Positions 17,753 through 27,394 of a stretch of DNA of 64,000 nucleotides are shown here, in pieces; position 1 is the stretch's first letter, and every line of letters begins with the position of its first letter. The stretch is from Betaproteobacteria bacterium (GTDB lineage: Bacteria > Pseudomonadota > Gammaproteobacteria > Burkholderiales > Rhodocyclaceae). The stretch spans positions 1 to 64,000 of the forward strand of contig JADJBM010000015.1 in NCBI GenBank assembly GCA_016703785.1, read 5' to 3'. A program made the position numbers and the translations under genes. The notes beneath the pieces are model-generated. The model was not told the origin of the DNA, made no database searches, and saw only the letters and a list, made by a program, of their open reading frames with translations.

Positions 17753-18726
17753 TCGCCTACATCATTCGTCGGCTGCTGTACGCCATTCCCATTCTGGTCG
17801 GCGTAAATCTCCTGACCTTTGCGCTTTTCTTCGTGGTGAACACGCCGGACGACATGGCGCGCATGCAGCTCGGCATCAAGCGCGTCACGCCGGAGGCGAT
17901 CCAGAAGTGGAAAGTGGAGCGGGGCTACGACAAGCCGCTGGTCTACAACACGGGCGCCGAGGGCGTGGGCAAGATCACCCGCACCATTTTCTATGAAAAG
18001 TCCGTCAAGCTCTTCGTACTGGATTTCGGTCGAGCCGACGACGGCCGGGACATCGGCCACGAGATCAGGACGCGCATGGGCCCGAGCCTGGCCATCGCCG
18101 TGCCGGTGTTCCTCCTCGGCCTGTTCGTCACGGTGACCTTCGCGCTCCTGCTGGCTTTCTTCCGCGCCACCTATCTTGACTTCTGGGGGGTGGTGGCTTG
18201 CGTCGCGTTGATGTCGATTTCCAGCCTGTTCTACATCATCGGCGGGCAGTACCTGGTGAGCAAGGTCTGGCATCTGGTGCCGATCTCGGGCTATGCCGGC
18301 GGCCTGGATGCCGCGCGCTTTCTGATCCTGCCGGTGATGATCAGCATGGTTGCTGGCATCGGCAGCAGCACGCGCTGGTATCGAACGATTTTCCTCGAGG
18401 AGATCGGCAAGGACTACGTGCGCACGGCGCGCGCCAAGGGGTTGTCCGAGCTTGCGGTGCTTTTCCACCACGTCCTGAAGAACGCCATGATCCCCATCCT
18501 GACCGGTGTCGTCGTGGTGATTCCGCTGCTCTTCATGGGCTCGCTTCTCGTCGAATCCTTCTTCGGCATTCCGGGTCTGGGTTCCTACACCATTGATGCC
18601 ATCAATGCACAGGATTTCGCGGTGGTGCGCTCGATGGTCTTCATCGGCTCCGTGCTGTACATCATCGGCTTGTTGCTGACTGACTTGTCCTACACGCTTG
18701 TCGACCCGAGAGTGAGGCTGCAGTGA
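17749..18726 (+). CDS. Peptide ABC transporter permease, DppB/YejB type
   Basis: This 325-aa inner-membrane protein is a binding-protein-dependent permease. It begins MIAYIIRRLLYAIPILVGVNLLTF, the usual first helix, and has about six membrane segments. The cytoplasmic EAA loop that contacts the ATPase is seen as DYVRTARAKGLSELAVLFHHVLKN cut across the loop (near residues 223-246). The start overlaps the stop of the binding-protein gene (ATGA), and its own stop overlaps the next permease, so the four genes form one translationally coupled operon. Confidence 0.92.
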   Translation: MIAYIIRRLLYAIPILVGVNLLTFALFFVVNTPDDMARMQLGIKRVTPEAIQKWKVERGYDKPLVYNTGAEGVGKITRTIFYEKSVKLFVLDFGRADDGRDIGHEIRTRMGPSLAIAVPVFLLGLFVTVTFALLLAFFRATYLDFWGVVACVALMSISSLFYIIGGQYLVSKVWHLVPISGYAGGLDAARFLILPVMISMVAGIGSSTRWYRTIFLEEIGKDYVRTARAKGLSELAVLFHHVLKNAMIPILTGVVVVIPLLFMGSLLVESFFGIPGLGSYTIDAINAQDFAVVRSMVFIGSVLYIIGLLLTDLSYTLVDPRVRLQ

Positions 18727-20171
18727 TGTCGATCATCCTGTGGACAGACGCCCTCGTCTTTGTGCTGATCGCCTGCGCGTTGGCTGCAGCACGCTATGTC
18801 AGCCGCCGCGAGTACCTTTTATCCTCATGGCGGCGGGTCGGCGAGAGCCGTGCCGGCATGGCTGCACTGACCGTGCTGTCAGCTTTCATACTGGTCGGCC
18901 TGCTGGATTCCCTGCACTATCGGCCACGCCTGGAAGCCGTGGCGGGAAAGTCGACCAATGCGGCCAATGGCTACAGCACCGAAGTACGCAGTGCACTGGA
19001 TATGCTTTTGATGCCTTTGAAGTCCGGTACCGAGAAGACGTATTCGGCACCGCTGGCGACCCACCTCTATGCAAGGGAAACCGTGGAGTTGCCGGATGGC
19101 ACGCAGGCTCGGGTGTTCCCGCGGCTCAAGCACGGTGGAGCGCATCTCAAGGCGCCTGCAGAGGACTGGTTACGTGATGTGGTTGCAAAAACCCTGCTGG
19201 GCCTTGCACTCGCCGTCCTGGCGGGGCTGACTTTCACCGGGATTGCCGTGCAGGCGGCCGCCCGGCATTGGAATGTGCCTTGGCGGACGGCCCGGGGCCG
19301 CATATGGCGTGGAGAAACCCGTTTTGCCTGGAATGCGGTGCTCGTCACGACGGCGGCGTTGCTGCTGATCGCCGGCCCGGTCGTGGCGCTGGCCGGCAGC
19401 TATCACGTCTTTGGTACCGACAAGGTTGGCCAGGATGTGCTGTACCTCACGCTGAAGAGCATACGCACCGGACTGGTCATCGGTACCATCACCACGTTGG
19501 CGATGCTGCCCTTCGCGGTGGCGCTGGGCATCGCGGCAGGCTATCTGGGCGGCTGGGTGGACGACGTCATCCAGTATCTCTACACGACGCTGAACTCGAT
19601 CCCCGGCGTGCTGCTCATCGCCGCGGCGGTGCTGATGATGCAGGTCGTCATCGACACGCATCCGGACTGGTTTGCCACCGCCGCCCAGCGCGCCGATGCG
19701 CGCCTGCTGGCGCTCTGCCTGATTCTCGGCGTGACCAGCTGGACCGGCCTGTGCCGCCTGCTGCGGGCCGAGACGCTCAAGCTGCGCGAACTGGAGTACG
19801 TGCAGGCGGCGCAGGCCTTCGGTGCCTCGGCGGCACGCATCATGGGCCGTCACATTCTGCCCAACGTCATGCACATCGTGCTGATCTCCGTCGTGATGGA
19901 TTTCTCCGGCCTGGTGCTGGCCGAAGCGGTGCTGTCCTATATCGGCATCGGCGTGGATCCGAGCACCATCAGCTTCGGGACCATGATCAACACCGCGCGC
20001 CTGGAACTGGCGCGCGAGCCGGTCGTCTGGTGGTCGCTGGTGGCCGCCTTCGTCTTCATGTTCATCCTGGTGCTGGCCGCCAACCTCTTTTCCGACGCGG
20101 TGCGCGATGCCTTCGACCCGCGTCTTGCGGGGCGGCAGGTCGTCCCGGCAACGCAAGGACAGGCCACATGA
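18726..20171 (+). CDS. Peptide ABC transporter permease, DppC/YejE type
   Basis: This second permease is 481 aa, longer than the usual 280-340 because about 150 extra residues lie between the first helix and the conserved core. The insert (about residues 55-150) is hydrophilic and probably periplasmic, as in YejE-like permeases. The core holds FGTDKVGQDV and the EAA loop EYVQAAQAFGASAARIMG. I use the ATG at 18726, which overlaps the preceding stop; a GTG one codon earlier is also possible. It couples to the ATPase gene by a 4-base overlap. Confidence 0.9.
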   Translation: MSIILWTDALVFVLIACALAAARYVSRREYLLSSWRRVGESRAGMAALTVLSAFILVGLLDSLHYRPRLEAVAGKSTNAANGYSTEVRSALDMLLMPLKSGTEKTYSAPLATHLYARETVELPDGTQARVFPRLKHGGAHLKAPAEDWLRDVVAKTLLGLALAVLAGLTFTGIAVQAAARHWNVPWRTARGRIWRGETRFAWNAVLVTTAALLLIAGPVVALAGSYHVFGTDKVGQDVLYLTLKSIRTGLVIGTITTLAMLPFAVALGIAAGYLGGWVDDVIQYLYTTLNSIPGVLLIAAAVLMMQVVIDTHPDWFATAAQRADARLLALCLILGVTSWTGLCRLLRAETLKLRELEYVQAAQAFGASAARIMGRHILPNVMHIVLISVVMDFSGLVLAEAVLSYIGIGVDPSTISFGTMINTARLELAREPVVWWSLVAAFVFMFILVLAANLFSDAVRDAFDPRLAGRQVVPATQGQAT

Positions 20172-22177
20172 GCCTGCTGAGCGTCGAATCCCTGCGGACT
20201 TCACTGACGAGCGCCTCGGGTATCGTGCGTGCGGTGGACGGGGTCTCCTTCCAGGTCGATGCCGGCGAAACCTTCGCCCTGCTGGGGGAGTCGGGCTGCG
20301 GAAAGTCCATGACGGCGCTCTCGCTGATGCGGTTGCTGCCCGATGCAGGCAGCATTGTCGGCGGAAGGGTGCTGCTGGGCGGACGCGACCTCATGGCTCT
20401 GTCCGAGTCGGACATGCGCGACGTTCGCGGTCGCGAAATGGCGATGATCTTTCAGGAGCCCGCCACCAGCCTCAACCCGGTCCTCACGGTGAGTCAGCAG
20501 ATTGTCGAAGTATTGGAACGGCACACCGCCTTGCGCGGGGTGGCGGCGCGCCGGCGCGCGCTGGAACTTGTCGAGGCGGTAGGCCTGCCGGATCCGGCGC
20601 AACGCCTGGATGCTTATCCCTTCCAGCTCTCGGGCGGCATGAAGCAGCGGGTCATGGTCGCCATCGCGCTGGCGGGCAACCCGGGCCTGTTGATCGCCGA
20701 CGAGCCGACAACCGCGCTCGACGTCACGATCCAGGCGCAGGTACTCGAACTGCTCGGCCGACTGCAGCGCGAGCGCGGCATGGGAATGCTGCTCATCACC
20801 CACGACCTGGGCATCGTCTCGCAGCTGGCGCATCGTGTTGGCGTCATGTACGCGGGCGAGCTGGTCGAAGTGGCCGCGCGGCAGGCGTTTTTCACATCTC
20901 CCTGCCACCCTTATTCGCGCAAGTTGTTCGCCGCGCTGCCCCGCCCGGAGCGGCGAGGCGGCGACCTGGAAACCATTCCAGGCAGCGTACCGCCACTGAC
21001 GACGGCCTTCACCGGCTGTCGCTTCGCAGACCGCTGCCAGAGCGCCTGGGCGCGTTGCGCAGACGAGAAGCCCGCCTGGCATTCGGCGTCGGACGGCCAT
21101 GTCGTGCGTTGCCATCTTTACGATCCGGCTTTGGCGGCGCGACAGGGCGGCACGGCCGCATCGTCGGAGCGTCGCAACTGCGAGGACGACGAAGCATCGC
21201 CGGCCGCCGGTGTGCCGCTGCTGGCGGTGAGCGGCCTGAAGCTGCATTTCCCGATGCGCAAGGGGGTCTTCCGGCGCATCGCCGGGCAGGTGAAGGCGGT
21301 CGATGGCGTCTCGCTGACGCTGACTTCGGGACGGACATTGGCACTGGTGGGGGAATCGGGTTGCGGCAAGACGACGGTCGGCAAGGCCGTCCTGCAACTC
21401 TTGCGGCCGACCGGCGGCAGCGTGCGTTTCGATGGCGAGGAACTGACCGTCCTGCCGCCTGACCGTCTGCGCAAGCTGCGTGCGGACATGCAGATCGTTT
21501 TCCAGGATCCTTACGGCTCGCTGGATCCGCGCATGAGGGTAGGGGACATCATCGAGGAGGGCATGACTGCCCTGGGCAGGACGGCCGGAACCATGTCGAG
21601 GGATGAGCGGATCGATGCATTGCTGGCGCGGGTCGGCCTCTCGGCCGTCATGCGCGGGCGCTATCCCCATGAATTCTCCGGCGGGCAGCGGCAGCGCATC
21701 GCCATCGCCCGCGCCCTCGCCGTCGAACCCAGGCTCCTGGTGTGCGACGAGCCGACCAGCGCCCTCGATGTGTCCGTGCAGGCGCAGATCCTCAACTTGC
21801 TGAAGGAACTGCAGACCAGCCTCGGGTTGGCCTACCTATTCATCACGCACAATATTGCAGTGGTGGAGCATCTGGCCCACGAGGTGGCGGTGATGTACCT
21901 CGGCCGCATCGTCGAGCAGGGCACGGTGGGAGAAATCCTGCGCGAACCCAAGCATCCGTATACCGAAGCGCTGTTGTCCGCCGTGCCGCGCATCGAAGGG
22001 GAAGACGGGCGACCCGTCATCGTTCTCAAGGGAGACATACCCTCTCCGGCCAATCCACCGGCAGGGTGCCACTTCCATCCACGCTGTCCGCGTGCCATGC
22101 AGGAATGCGCCACCCTCTATCCGTCCGAGACGCGCATCGGTGCTACGCGCAGGGTGTGCTGCCACCTATTCAAGTAG
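20168..22177 (+). CDS. Peptide ABC transporter ATPase, two-domain (DppD-DppF / YejF type)
   Basis: One 669-aa polypeptide carries two full ATPase units. Unit 1 has GESGCGKS, LSGGMKQR and LLIADEPTTALD; unit 2 has GESGCGKT, FSGGQRQR and LLVCDEPTSALD. Each unit ends with the oligopeptide-transporter C-terminal extension containing clustered cysteines (GCRFADRCQSAWARC; GCHFHPRCPRAMQEC), which in relatives binds an Fe-S cluster. The fused form is that of YejF. I start at the ATG 20168, which overlaps the permease stop; the open frame continues far upstream but only as antisense-like noise inside the permease gene. Confidence 0.93.
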   Translation: MSLLSVESLRTSLTSASGIVRAVDGVSFQVDAGETFALLGESGCGKSMTALSLMRLLPDAGSIVGGRVLLGGRDLMALSESDMRDVRGREMAMIFQEPATSLNPVLTVSQQIVEVLERHTALRGVAARRRALELVEAVGLPDPAQRLDAYPFQLSGGMKQRVMVAIALAGNPGLLIADEPTTALDVTIQAQVLELLGRLQRERGMGMLLITHDLGIVSQLAHRVGVMYAGELVEVAARQAFFTSPCHPYSRKLFAALPRPERRGGDLETIPGSVPPLTTAFTGCRFADRCQSAWARCADEKPAWHSASDGHVVRCHLYDPALAARQGGTAASSERRNCEDDEASPAAGVPLLAVSGLKLHFPMRKGVFRRIAGQVKAVDGVSLTLTSGRTLALVGESGCGKTTVGKAVLQLLRPTGGSVRFDGEELTVLPPDRLRKLRADMQIVFQDPYGSLDPRMRVGDIIEEGMTALGRTAGTMSRDERIDALLARVGLSAVMRGRYPHEFSGGQRQRIAIARALAVEPRLLVCDEPTSALDVSVQAQILNLLKELQTSLGLAYLFITHNIAVVEHLAHEVAVMYLGRIVEQGTVGEILREPKHPYTEALLSAVPRIEGEDGRPVIVLKGDIPSPANPPAGCHFHPRCPRAMQECATLYPSETRIGATRRVCCHLFK

Positions 22178-22208
22178 CCTGAAAGGACGCATCCGGTCGC
22201 GGCACGCT

Positions 22209-23576
22209 TCAGTCGCGCGGGGGTGAGCGTTTTGCGACGGGCTGTTTTTTCACCGGCGCCTGGGCGTTCTTCTTGGCGGGAACGGTTTTCTTGCCTTTCT
22301 TGCCGGCGCTGGACCTGCCGCCCTTGGCGGGGGGCGCCTTCTTGATGGTCGGCTTGACGACGGGAAGATTCACGTTGAGCATGTCTGACGACGCGACATC
22401 GCCCTTGGCCGGCACAAGCAGGGTATGACCGGGACCGATCCGCATTCTTCCGCTGATGCCGTTGATCTGCTTGAGGCGCGACGTCGTCAGGCCATGCCGC
22501 CTGGCAACGCTCTCCAGGCTTTCGCCCTTCTTGATGGTGTAGGCCTGCCAGTTCGTCAGCGGTTTGTCGTGAGTCTCCAGATTGGCTTTGAAGACGGCAA
22601 CCTTTTCGGTCGGCAGTACGATGGTCTGGCTGCCCTTGTCGGGCATGACGGGACGGTTGAATGCCGGATTGAGGGAATGGAATTCCTCGATCGTCATTTC
22701 CGCCAGCCTTGCTGCAATCGCGACGTCCATGTTGGCGGGGCGCTCCACCGTGACGAAATAGGGCTGGTTGGGGATGGGATCCAGGCTCACGCCGTACAGT
22801 CGCGGCTGGGCGAGGATGTTCTTCAGCGCCTGCAGCTTGGGGACGTACCAGCGCGTTTCGTTGGGCATGGTCAGGCTCAGGTAATCCGTCGGCAGCCCCT
22901 TGGCCCTGTTCTTGTTGATCGCGCGTGCCACGGCATTTTCGCCCCAGTTGTAGGAAGCCAATGCCAGGTGCCAGTCGCCATGCATTTCGTAGATCGACTG
23001 CAGGTATTCCAGTGCCGCGCTGGTGGAGGCGATGATGTCGCGCCGCTCGTCCATCCACCAGTTCTGGTCGAGCTGGTAGGTCTTGCCGGTGGAGGGGATG
23101 AACTGCCACATGCCCGAGGCGTGGGCGCGAGAGTAGGCCATCGGATTGTAGGCACTCTCGACGATGGGCAGCAGGGCCAGTTCGGTCGGCATGCCGCGCT
23201 TCTCCAGTTCCTCGACGATGTGGTGCATGTAGCGGCGGCTGCGCTCGACGACTCGCCGCAGGTAGTCCGGACGGGCTAGATACCAGGCCTGCTGCTGGTG
23301 CACCAGCGGGCTGTCGATGTTGGGCATGCCGAAGCCGTGCCGGATGCGATCCCACAGGTCGTCGGGTTGCAGCGTCAGATCGATCGTCGCGAGGGGCGGC
23401 GGATCTTCCTTGAGTTCAATTGTCGGGACGGGATTGGACGTCTGCGCGTTCTCAGTCGCTGGCACGGAGGCGGCGATGCTGGGTGTACCCTCTTCGGAAG
23501 CGGCAGCAACGACGGGAAACAGGCAAAGGGCGAAGCAGACGAGCATGTCCTGCAGCGCGGATTTGTGCTTGAACAT
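22209..23576 (-). CDS. mltD: Membrane-bound lytic murein transglycosylase D
   Basis: MltD cleaves peptidoglycan glycan strands, leaving 1,6-anhydro-MurNAc ends. The 455-aa protein has a signal peptide (about residues 1-26), an SLT domain with the catalytic Glu in LPIVESAYNPMAYS and the GMWQFIPSTGK motif, and a LysM domain near residues 345-390 (YTIKKGESLESVARRHGL). It ends in a Lys/Ala/Pro-rich basic tail of about 55 residues. No clear lipobox is seen, unlike E. coli MltD. It opens the conserved mltD/gloB/methyltransferase/rnhA/dnaQ neighbourhood and is convergent with the transporter operon. Confidence 0.92.
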   Translation of the reverse strand: MFKHKSALQDMLVCFALCLFPVVAAASEEGTPSIAASVPATENAQTSNPVPTIELKEDPPPLATIDLTLQPDDLWDRIRHGFGMPNIDSPLVHQQQAWYLARPDYLRRVVERSRRYMHHIVEELEKRGMPTELALLPIVESAYNPMAYSRAHASGMWQFIPSTGKTYQLDQNWWMDERRDIIASTSAALEYLQSIYEMHGDWHLALASYNWGENAVARAINKNRAKGLPTDYLSLTMPNETRWYVPKLQALKNILAQPRLYGVSLDPIPNQPYFVTVERPANMDVAIAARLAEMTIEEFHSLNPAFNRPVMPDKGSQTIVLPTEKVAVFKANLETHDKPLTNWQAYTIKKGESLESVARRHGLTTSRLKQINGISGRMRIGPGHTLLVPAKGDVASSDMLNVNLPVVKPTIKKAPPAKGGRSSAGKKGKKTVPAKKNAQAPVKKQPVAKRSPPRD

Positions 23577-23721
23577 GGAACCGGCGGGGACGAAAACCCA
23601 ATGCTACCGTCGCCTCCTGCCGCAGTCAATTTCCCGCTCTGAAATGCGGTCGGGAAAGGCGCTGTCGTGCCGATATTCGGCTATGCTTCGCCGCACAGCC
23701 CGACCGGATTGCGCCGCCCCC

Positions 23722-24675
23722 ATGAAAACCCTCGTCATCGAAGACACCGCGACCAGCCAGGCCGTGATCTGCCATCTTCTGGAACGGATGGGCATCGAGC
23801 CCGTGCCGGCACGTGACGGCCTGTCGGGGATCGCCAGCTTCGAGCGGGAGCGTCCCGATTTGATCCTCCTCGACATCATCCTGCCCGGTATCGACGGCTT
23901 CGAAGTGGCGCGACGCATCCGCGCCATGGAGAAGCCGGGCGAGTGGACGCCCATCATCTTTCTGACGGCGCTGACCCGGGACGAAGATCTGGAGCGCGGC
24001 ATCGAGGCGGGCGGCGACGATTATCTGCCCAAGCCGCTGAGCGAAGTGGTGCTGGGCGCCAAGGTACGCGCCATGCAGCGCATCATCCAGATGCGCCATT
24101 CGCTCCTGCTACTGACGCGCAAGCTGGACAGCGCCAACCGGGAGTAGACGCGGCTCTCCGCCGTCGACGGCCTGACCGGGATCGCCAACAGAAGGCAGTT
24201 CGACGAAGCCCTGTCGCGAGAATGGCGGCGCTGCCTGCGCGCACGAGAGCCATTGTCGCTGCTGATGGGCGACGTGGATTTCTTCAAGCAGTACAACGAT
24301 GGCTACGGGCACCAGGCTGGCGACGAATGCCTTAAGGCGGTGGCTGTGGCACTGAGGGAAAAATTGCGGCGGCCGGCTGACATCGTTGCGCGCTATGGCG
24401 GGGAGGAGTTTGCGGCCATCCTGCCCGACACCGGCCCGGAAGGCGCCATGCAGGTCGCCGAGGCCATGCGTGCCGGTGTTCAGGCGCTCGGTGTGCTCCA
24501 CGATAGCTCGAAGTTCGGAGTCGTCACGGTCAGCTTTGGCGTGGCGACGCTGTCTCCGGAACTGTCCGAGGGCATGCCCAAGTTGCTGAGTGCCGCCGAT
24601 TGGGCGCTGTATGAAGCCAAGCGGCAAGGGCGCAATTGCGTCCACGCGGCCGAATCGGCGCTCCTTGCAGGCTGA
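23722..24675 (+). pseudogene. Response regulator-diguanylate cyclase (REC-GGDEF), interrupted by amber codon
   Basis: The frame encodes a REC domain (MKTLVIEDTATSQ; phospho-acceptor Asp51 in LILLDIILPG; Lys in LPKPLSE) and then, in the same frame, a complete-looking GGDEF domain with DGLTGIANRRQFDEA, active-site YGGEEF and the product-inhibition motif RPAD five residues before it. A TAG at 24145-24147 falls in the linker, after residue 141. One base change from TTG (Leu), which would read RELTRLSAVDG, would explain it. As written, a stand-alone REC protein is made; a restart at ATG 24253 would lack the start of the GGDEF fold. It sits between mltD and gloB, where E. coli has no such gene. Confidence 0.85.
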
Positions 24676-24704
24676 CTTTCCGGCGACCCCAATCCAAGGG
24701 CACG

Positions 24705-25481
24705 TTAGCGGAAGGTGTTCTTCCACTCCCGCAAGACGGCAAACACCTCGGACACGCCGGACAGGCGTTTGCCGCAATGCCGTTCTGCGGATGCGGCCAC
24801 TTCGGATTGCATGCCACGCAGGAAGGGGTTGGTTGCCAGCTCCTCCGCAAGCGTAAAGGGCACCGTCGGCTGCGCGTCGCTGCGCAGCCGTGCCACTTGC
24901 GCGGCCCGCGCATGCAGCGCGGTGTTGCCGGGCTCCACCGCCTGGGCGAAACGAATATTCGACTGGGTGTATTCATGGGCGCAGTACGTGCGCGTATTGC
25001 CCGGGAGCGCGGCCAGCTTGCTCAACGAAGACCACATCTGATCCGCCGTCCCTTCGAACAGCCGGCCGCAACCGCAGGCGAACAGGGTATCGCCGCAGAA
25101 CAGCACACCCGGGTCGTGGGCGGCGCAGTAGTAGGCGATATGGCCGCGGGTATGGCCCGGGACATCGATGACCTGGAAATGCGTCTGGAACCCCGGCAAG
25201 ACTACGGTGTCGCCTTCCCGCAGCGGATGGGTGAGGCCCGCGATCGATTCCCCGGCAGGCCCGAATACCGGGACGGGATGTCGGGCGATCAGGCCGGCGA
25301 CACCGCCGGTGTGGTCGCCGTGATGGTGCGTGAGCAGGATGGCGGCCAGGCTGGCGTTTTCTTCCGCCAGGTAGCGCAGCACCGGCGTCTCGTCGCCGGG
25401 GTCGACGACAGCGATGCGACGCCCCTCCCGCAGCAGCCAGATATAATTGTCCTCGAATGCACTCAAGCCTTGGATGTCCAT
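24705..25481 (-). CDS. gloB: Hydroxyacylglutathione hydrolase (glyoxalase II)
   Basis: GloB hydrolyses S-lactoylglutathione to lactate and glutathione in methylglyoxal detoxification. The 258-aa metallo-beta-lactamase-fold protein has the metal motif THHHGDHTGG, a later metal His in GHTRGHIAY, the bridging Asp in LFCGDTLFACGCGRLFEG and the glutathione-side CAHEYTQSN. It is divergent from the methyltransferase gene by 27 bases, the same arrangement as gloB/yafS in E. coli. Confidence 0.95.
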   Translation of the reverse strand: MDIQGLSAFEDNYIWLLREGRRIAVVDPGDETPVLRYLAEENASLAAILLTHHHGDHTGGVAGLIARHPVPVFGPAGESIAGLTHPLREGDTVVLPGFQTHFQVIDVPGHTRGHIAYYCAAHDPGVLFCGDTLFACGCGRLFEGTADQMWSSLSKLAALPGNTRTYCAHEYTQSNIRFAQAVEPGNTALHARAAQVARLRSDAQPTVPFTLAEELATNPFLRGMQSEVAASAERHCGKRLSGVSEVFAVLREWKNTFR

Positions 25482-25508
25482 GGCGTGATTCTCTGACTTC
25501 GGAGCGAA

Positions 25509-26231
25509 ATGTCAATTCCCGGATTCGACGACTGGCTGCAGACCCCGCAGGGGAAGTACATTCTCGACTGGGAGCAGGCCCGTTTCGATCAGATGGTGGC
25601 CGACATTTTCGGCTTCAACGCCGTGCAGGTCGGCCTGCCGCAATGCGATTGCCTGCGCACCAACCGCATGCCGCTGCGTTTTGCCTACGACTCGAGCGGC
25701 CCGGTCGACGTGCGGGGAGATGCCCATCACCTGCCGTTGGCGGGAAACAGCCTGGACCTCGTCGTATTGCCGCATGTCCTCGAGTTTTCCGACGATCCGC
25801 ATCAGATCCTGCGAGAGGTGGAGCGCGTGCTGGTTCCGGAGGGCCAGGTATTGATCTCCGGCTTCAATCCATTCAGTCTCTGGGGCGTCAAGCGGCGTCT
25901 GGCCGGCAGTGCTGCGGCTTTCCCCTGGCAAGGTCAGTATTTCAGCGTGCGACGCCTCAAGGACTTGCTGACCCTGCTCAGTTTCGAGACGCAGGCGGGC
26001 TGCTTCGGCCGCTATTCTCCTGCCGTGACGCAGGAAAAGTGGCTGCGGCGATGGCAGTTTCTTGAACTGGCCGGAGACCGCTGGTGGCCGATCACCGGCG
26101 CGGTTTACATCCTGCAGGGCGTCAAACGCCAGCATGGCCTGCGCCTGCTCACTCCCGCCTGGCATGATCGCAAGGCGCGCGCCAAGGCGCTTGCGCCTGC
26201 CGTACAGAGAATTCAGAAGGACGGCCAGTGA
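25509..26231 (+). CDS. SAM-dependent methyltransferase, YafS-like
   Basis: This 240-aa class I methyltransferase has a degenerate SAM motif I and the clearer post-motif LDLVVLPHVLEFSDDPHQILREVERVLVPEGQVLISGFNP region (residues 78-120), typical of methyltransferase family 11. The substrate is unknown. It is divergent from gloB and its stop overlaps the rnhA start by 4 bases. The gloB-methyltransferase-rnhA-dnaQ order is conserved widely in proteobacteria. Confidence 0.85.
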   Translation: MSIPGFDDWLQTPQGKYILDWEQARFDQMVADIFGFNAVQVGLPQCDCLRTNRMPLRFAYDSSGPVDVRGDAHHLPLAGNSLDLVVLPHVLEFSDDPHQILREVERVLVPEGQVLISGFNPFSLWGVKRRLAGSAAAFPWQGQYFSVRRLKDLLTLLSFETQAGCFGRYSPAVTQEKWLRRWQFLELAGDRWWPITGAVYILQGVKRQHGLRLLTPAWHDRKARAKALAPAVQRIQKDGQ

Positions 26232-26686
26232 GTCCCGATGGCGGCGTCGTGGAAATCTATACGGATGGCGCCTGCAGTGGCAACCCGGGGCCCGGCGGGT
26301 GGGGCGCACTGCTGAGGATTGGCGGGCATGAGAAGGAACTCTTTGGCGGGGAAGCCGGTACGACCAACAACCGCATGGAACTGACCGCCGTGATTCGCGC
26401 CCTGGAAGCGCTCAAGCGGCCGGTGCATGCCCGCGTGCATACCGATTCGCAGTATGTGCAGAAGGGCATCAGCGAGTGGATTCATGCCTGGAAGAAGCGC
26501 GGCTGGCGTACTGCCGACAAGCAGCCTGTGAAGAATGCCGACCTGTGGCGAGCGCTGGACGAACTGGCATCGCGGCATCGGATCGAATGGCACTGGGTCA
26601 AGGGCCATGCCGGTCATGTTGAAAACGAACGCGCCGATGCGCTTGCGCGTCAGGGCATCATGACATTGAGGGGAAAGCACGCATGA
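26228..26686 (+). CDS. rnhA: Ribonuclease HI
   Basis: RNase HI cuts RNA in RNA-DNA hybrids. The 152-aa protein shows the four catalytic acids: Asp in IYTDGACSGNPGPGG, Glu in NNRMELTAVI, Asp in HTDSQYVQKGI and Asp in HAGHVENERADALA. The start is a GTG at 26228 that overlaps the methyltransferase stop (GTGA); its own stop overlaps dnaQ, so the three genes are translationally coupled. Confidence 0.97.
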   Translation: MSPDGGVVEIYTDGACSGNPGPGGWGALLRIGGHEKELFGGEAGTTNNRMELTAVIRALEALKRPVHARVHTDSQYVQKGISEWIHAWKKRGWRTADKQPVKNADLWRALDELASRHRIEWHWVKGHAGHVENERADALARQGIMTLRGKHA

Positions 26687-27393
26687 GACAGGTCATCCTG
26701 GATACGGAAACCACGGGCCTCGATTTCCGGCTCGGTGATCGCATCATCGAAATCGGCTGCGTCGAGTTGCTCAATCGCAAGCTGACCGGACAGCGCTTCC
26801 ATCGCTATATCAACCCGGAGCGCGAGGTGGAGGCCGGCGCGTTGGCAGTGCACGGCCTTTCCAACGAGTTTCTGCAGGACAAGCCAAGGTTCGAAGAAAT
26901 CGTTGTCGCGTTCCTCGATTTCGTGCAGGGGGCTGAACTGGTGATCCACAACGCCGCGTTCGATGTCGGCTTCCTCGACAACGAATTGGCCCTGGTGAGC
27001 AAGGTGCCGCTGGAACAAGCCTGCTCGGGTGTGGTGGATACATTGATGATGGCCCGCGAGTTGCATCCCGGGCGGAGAAACTCGCTGGATGCCCTGTGCG
27101 AGCGCTATGCCATCAACAATTCCGGCCGCACGCTGCACGGGGCCCTGCTCGATGCCGAACTGCTGGCAGAGGTCTACCTGGCAATGACACGCGGACAGGA
27201 GAGCCTGATCATGGAGCTCGACGCTGCTCCCGTGTCCGGATTGCAGGCGGAGCTGACGGCGGAGCGGCCGCCCTTGCGCGTGCTGCGCGCCAGCGCGGCG
27301 GAACTGGCCGAGCATGAACGCGTATTGGCCGAGATCAGCAAGGAATGCAGGGGCAACAGTCTCTGGCAGGCGAGCGAGGCGACAGGCGCCTGA
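26683..27393 (+). CDS. dnaQ: DNA polymerase III epsilon subunit, 3'-5' proofreading exonuclease
   Basis: Epsilon is the editing exonuclease of the replicative polymerase. The 236-aa protein has Exo I LDTETTGLDFR, Exo II VIHNAAFDVGFLDNEL and Exo III HGALLDAELLAEVYL with its catalytic His. A C-terminal tail of about 55 residues should bind the alpha subunit. It overlaps rnhA by ATGA. Its TGA touches the stop of the convergent sensor kinase, with one base between them. Confidence 0.97.
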   Translation: MRQVILDTETTGLDFRLGDRIIEIGCVELLNRKLTGQRFHRYINPEREVEAGALAVHGLSNEFLQDKPRFEEIVVAFLDFVQGAELVIHNAAFDVGFLDNELALVSKVPLEQACSGVVDTLMMARELHPGRRNSLDALCERYAINNSGRTLHGALLDAELLAEVYLAMTRGQESLIMELDAAPVSGLQAELTAERPPLRVLRASAAELAEHERVLAEISKECRGNSLWQASEATGA

Positions 27394-27394
27394 G

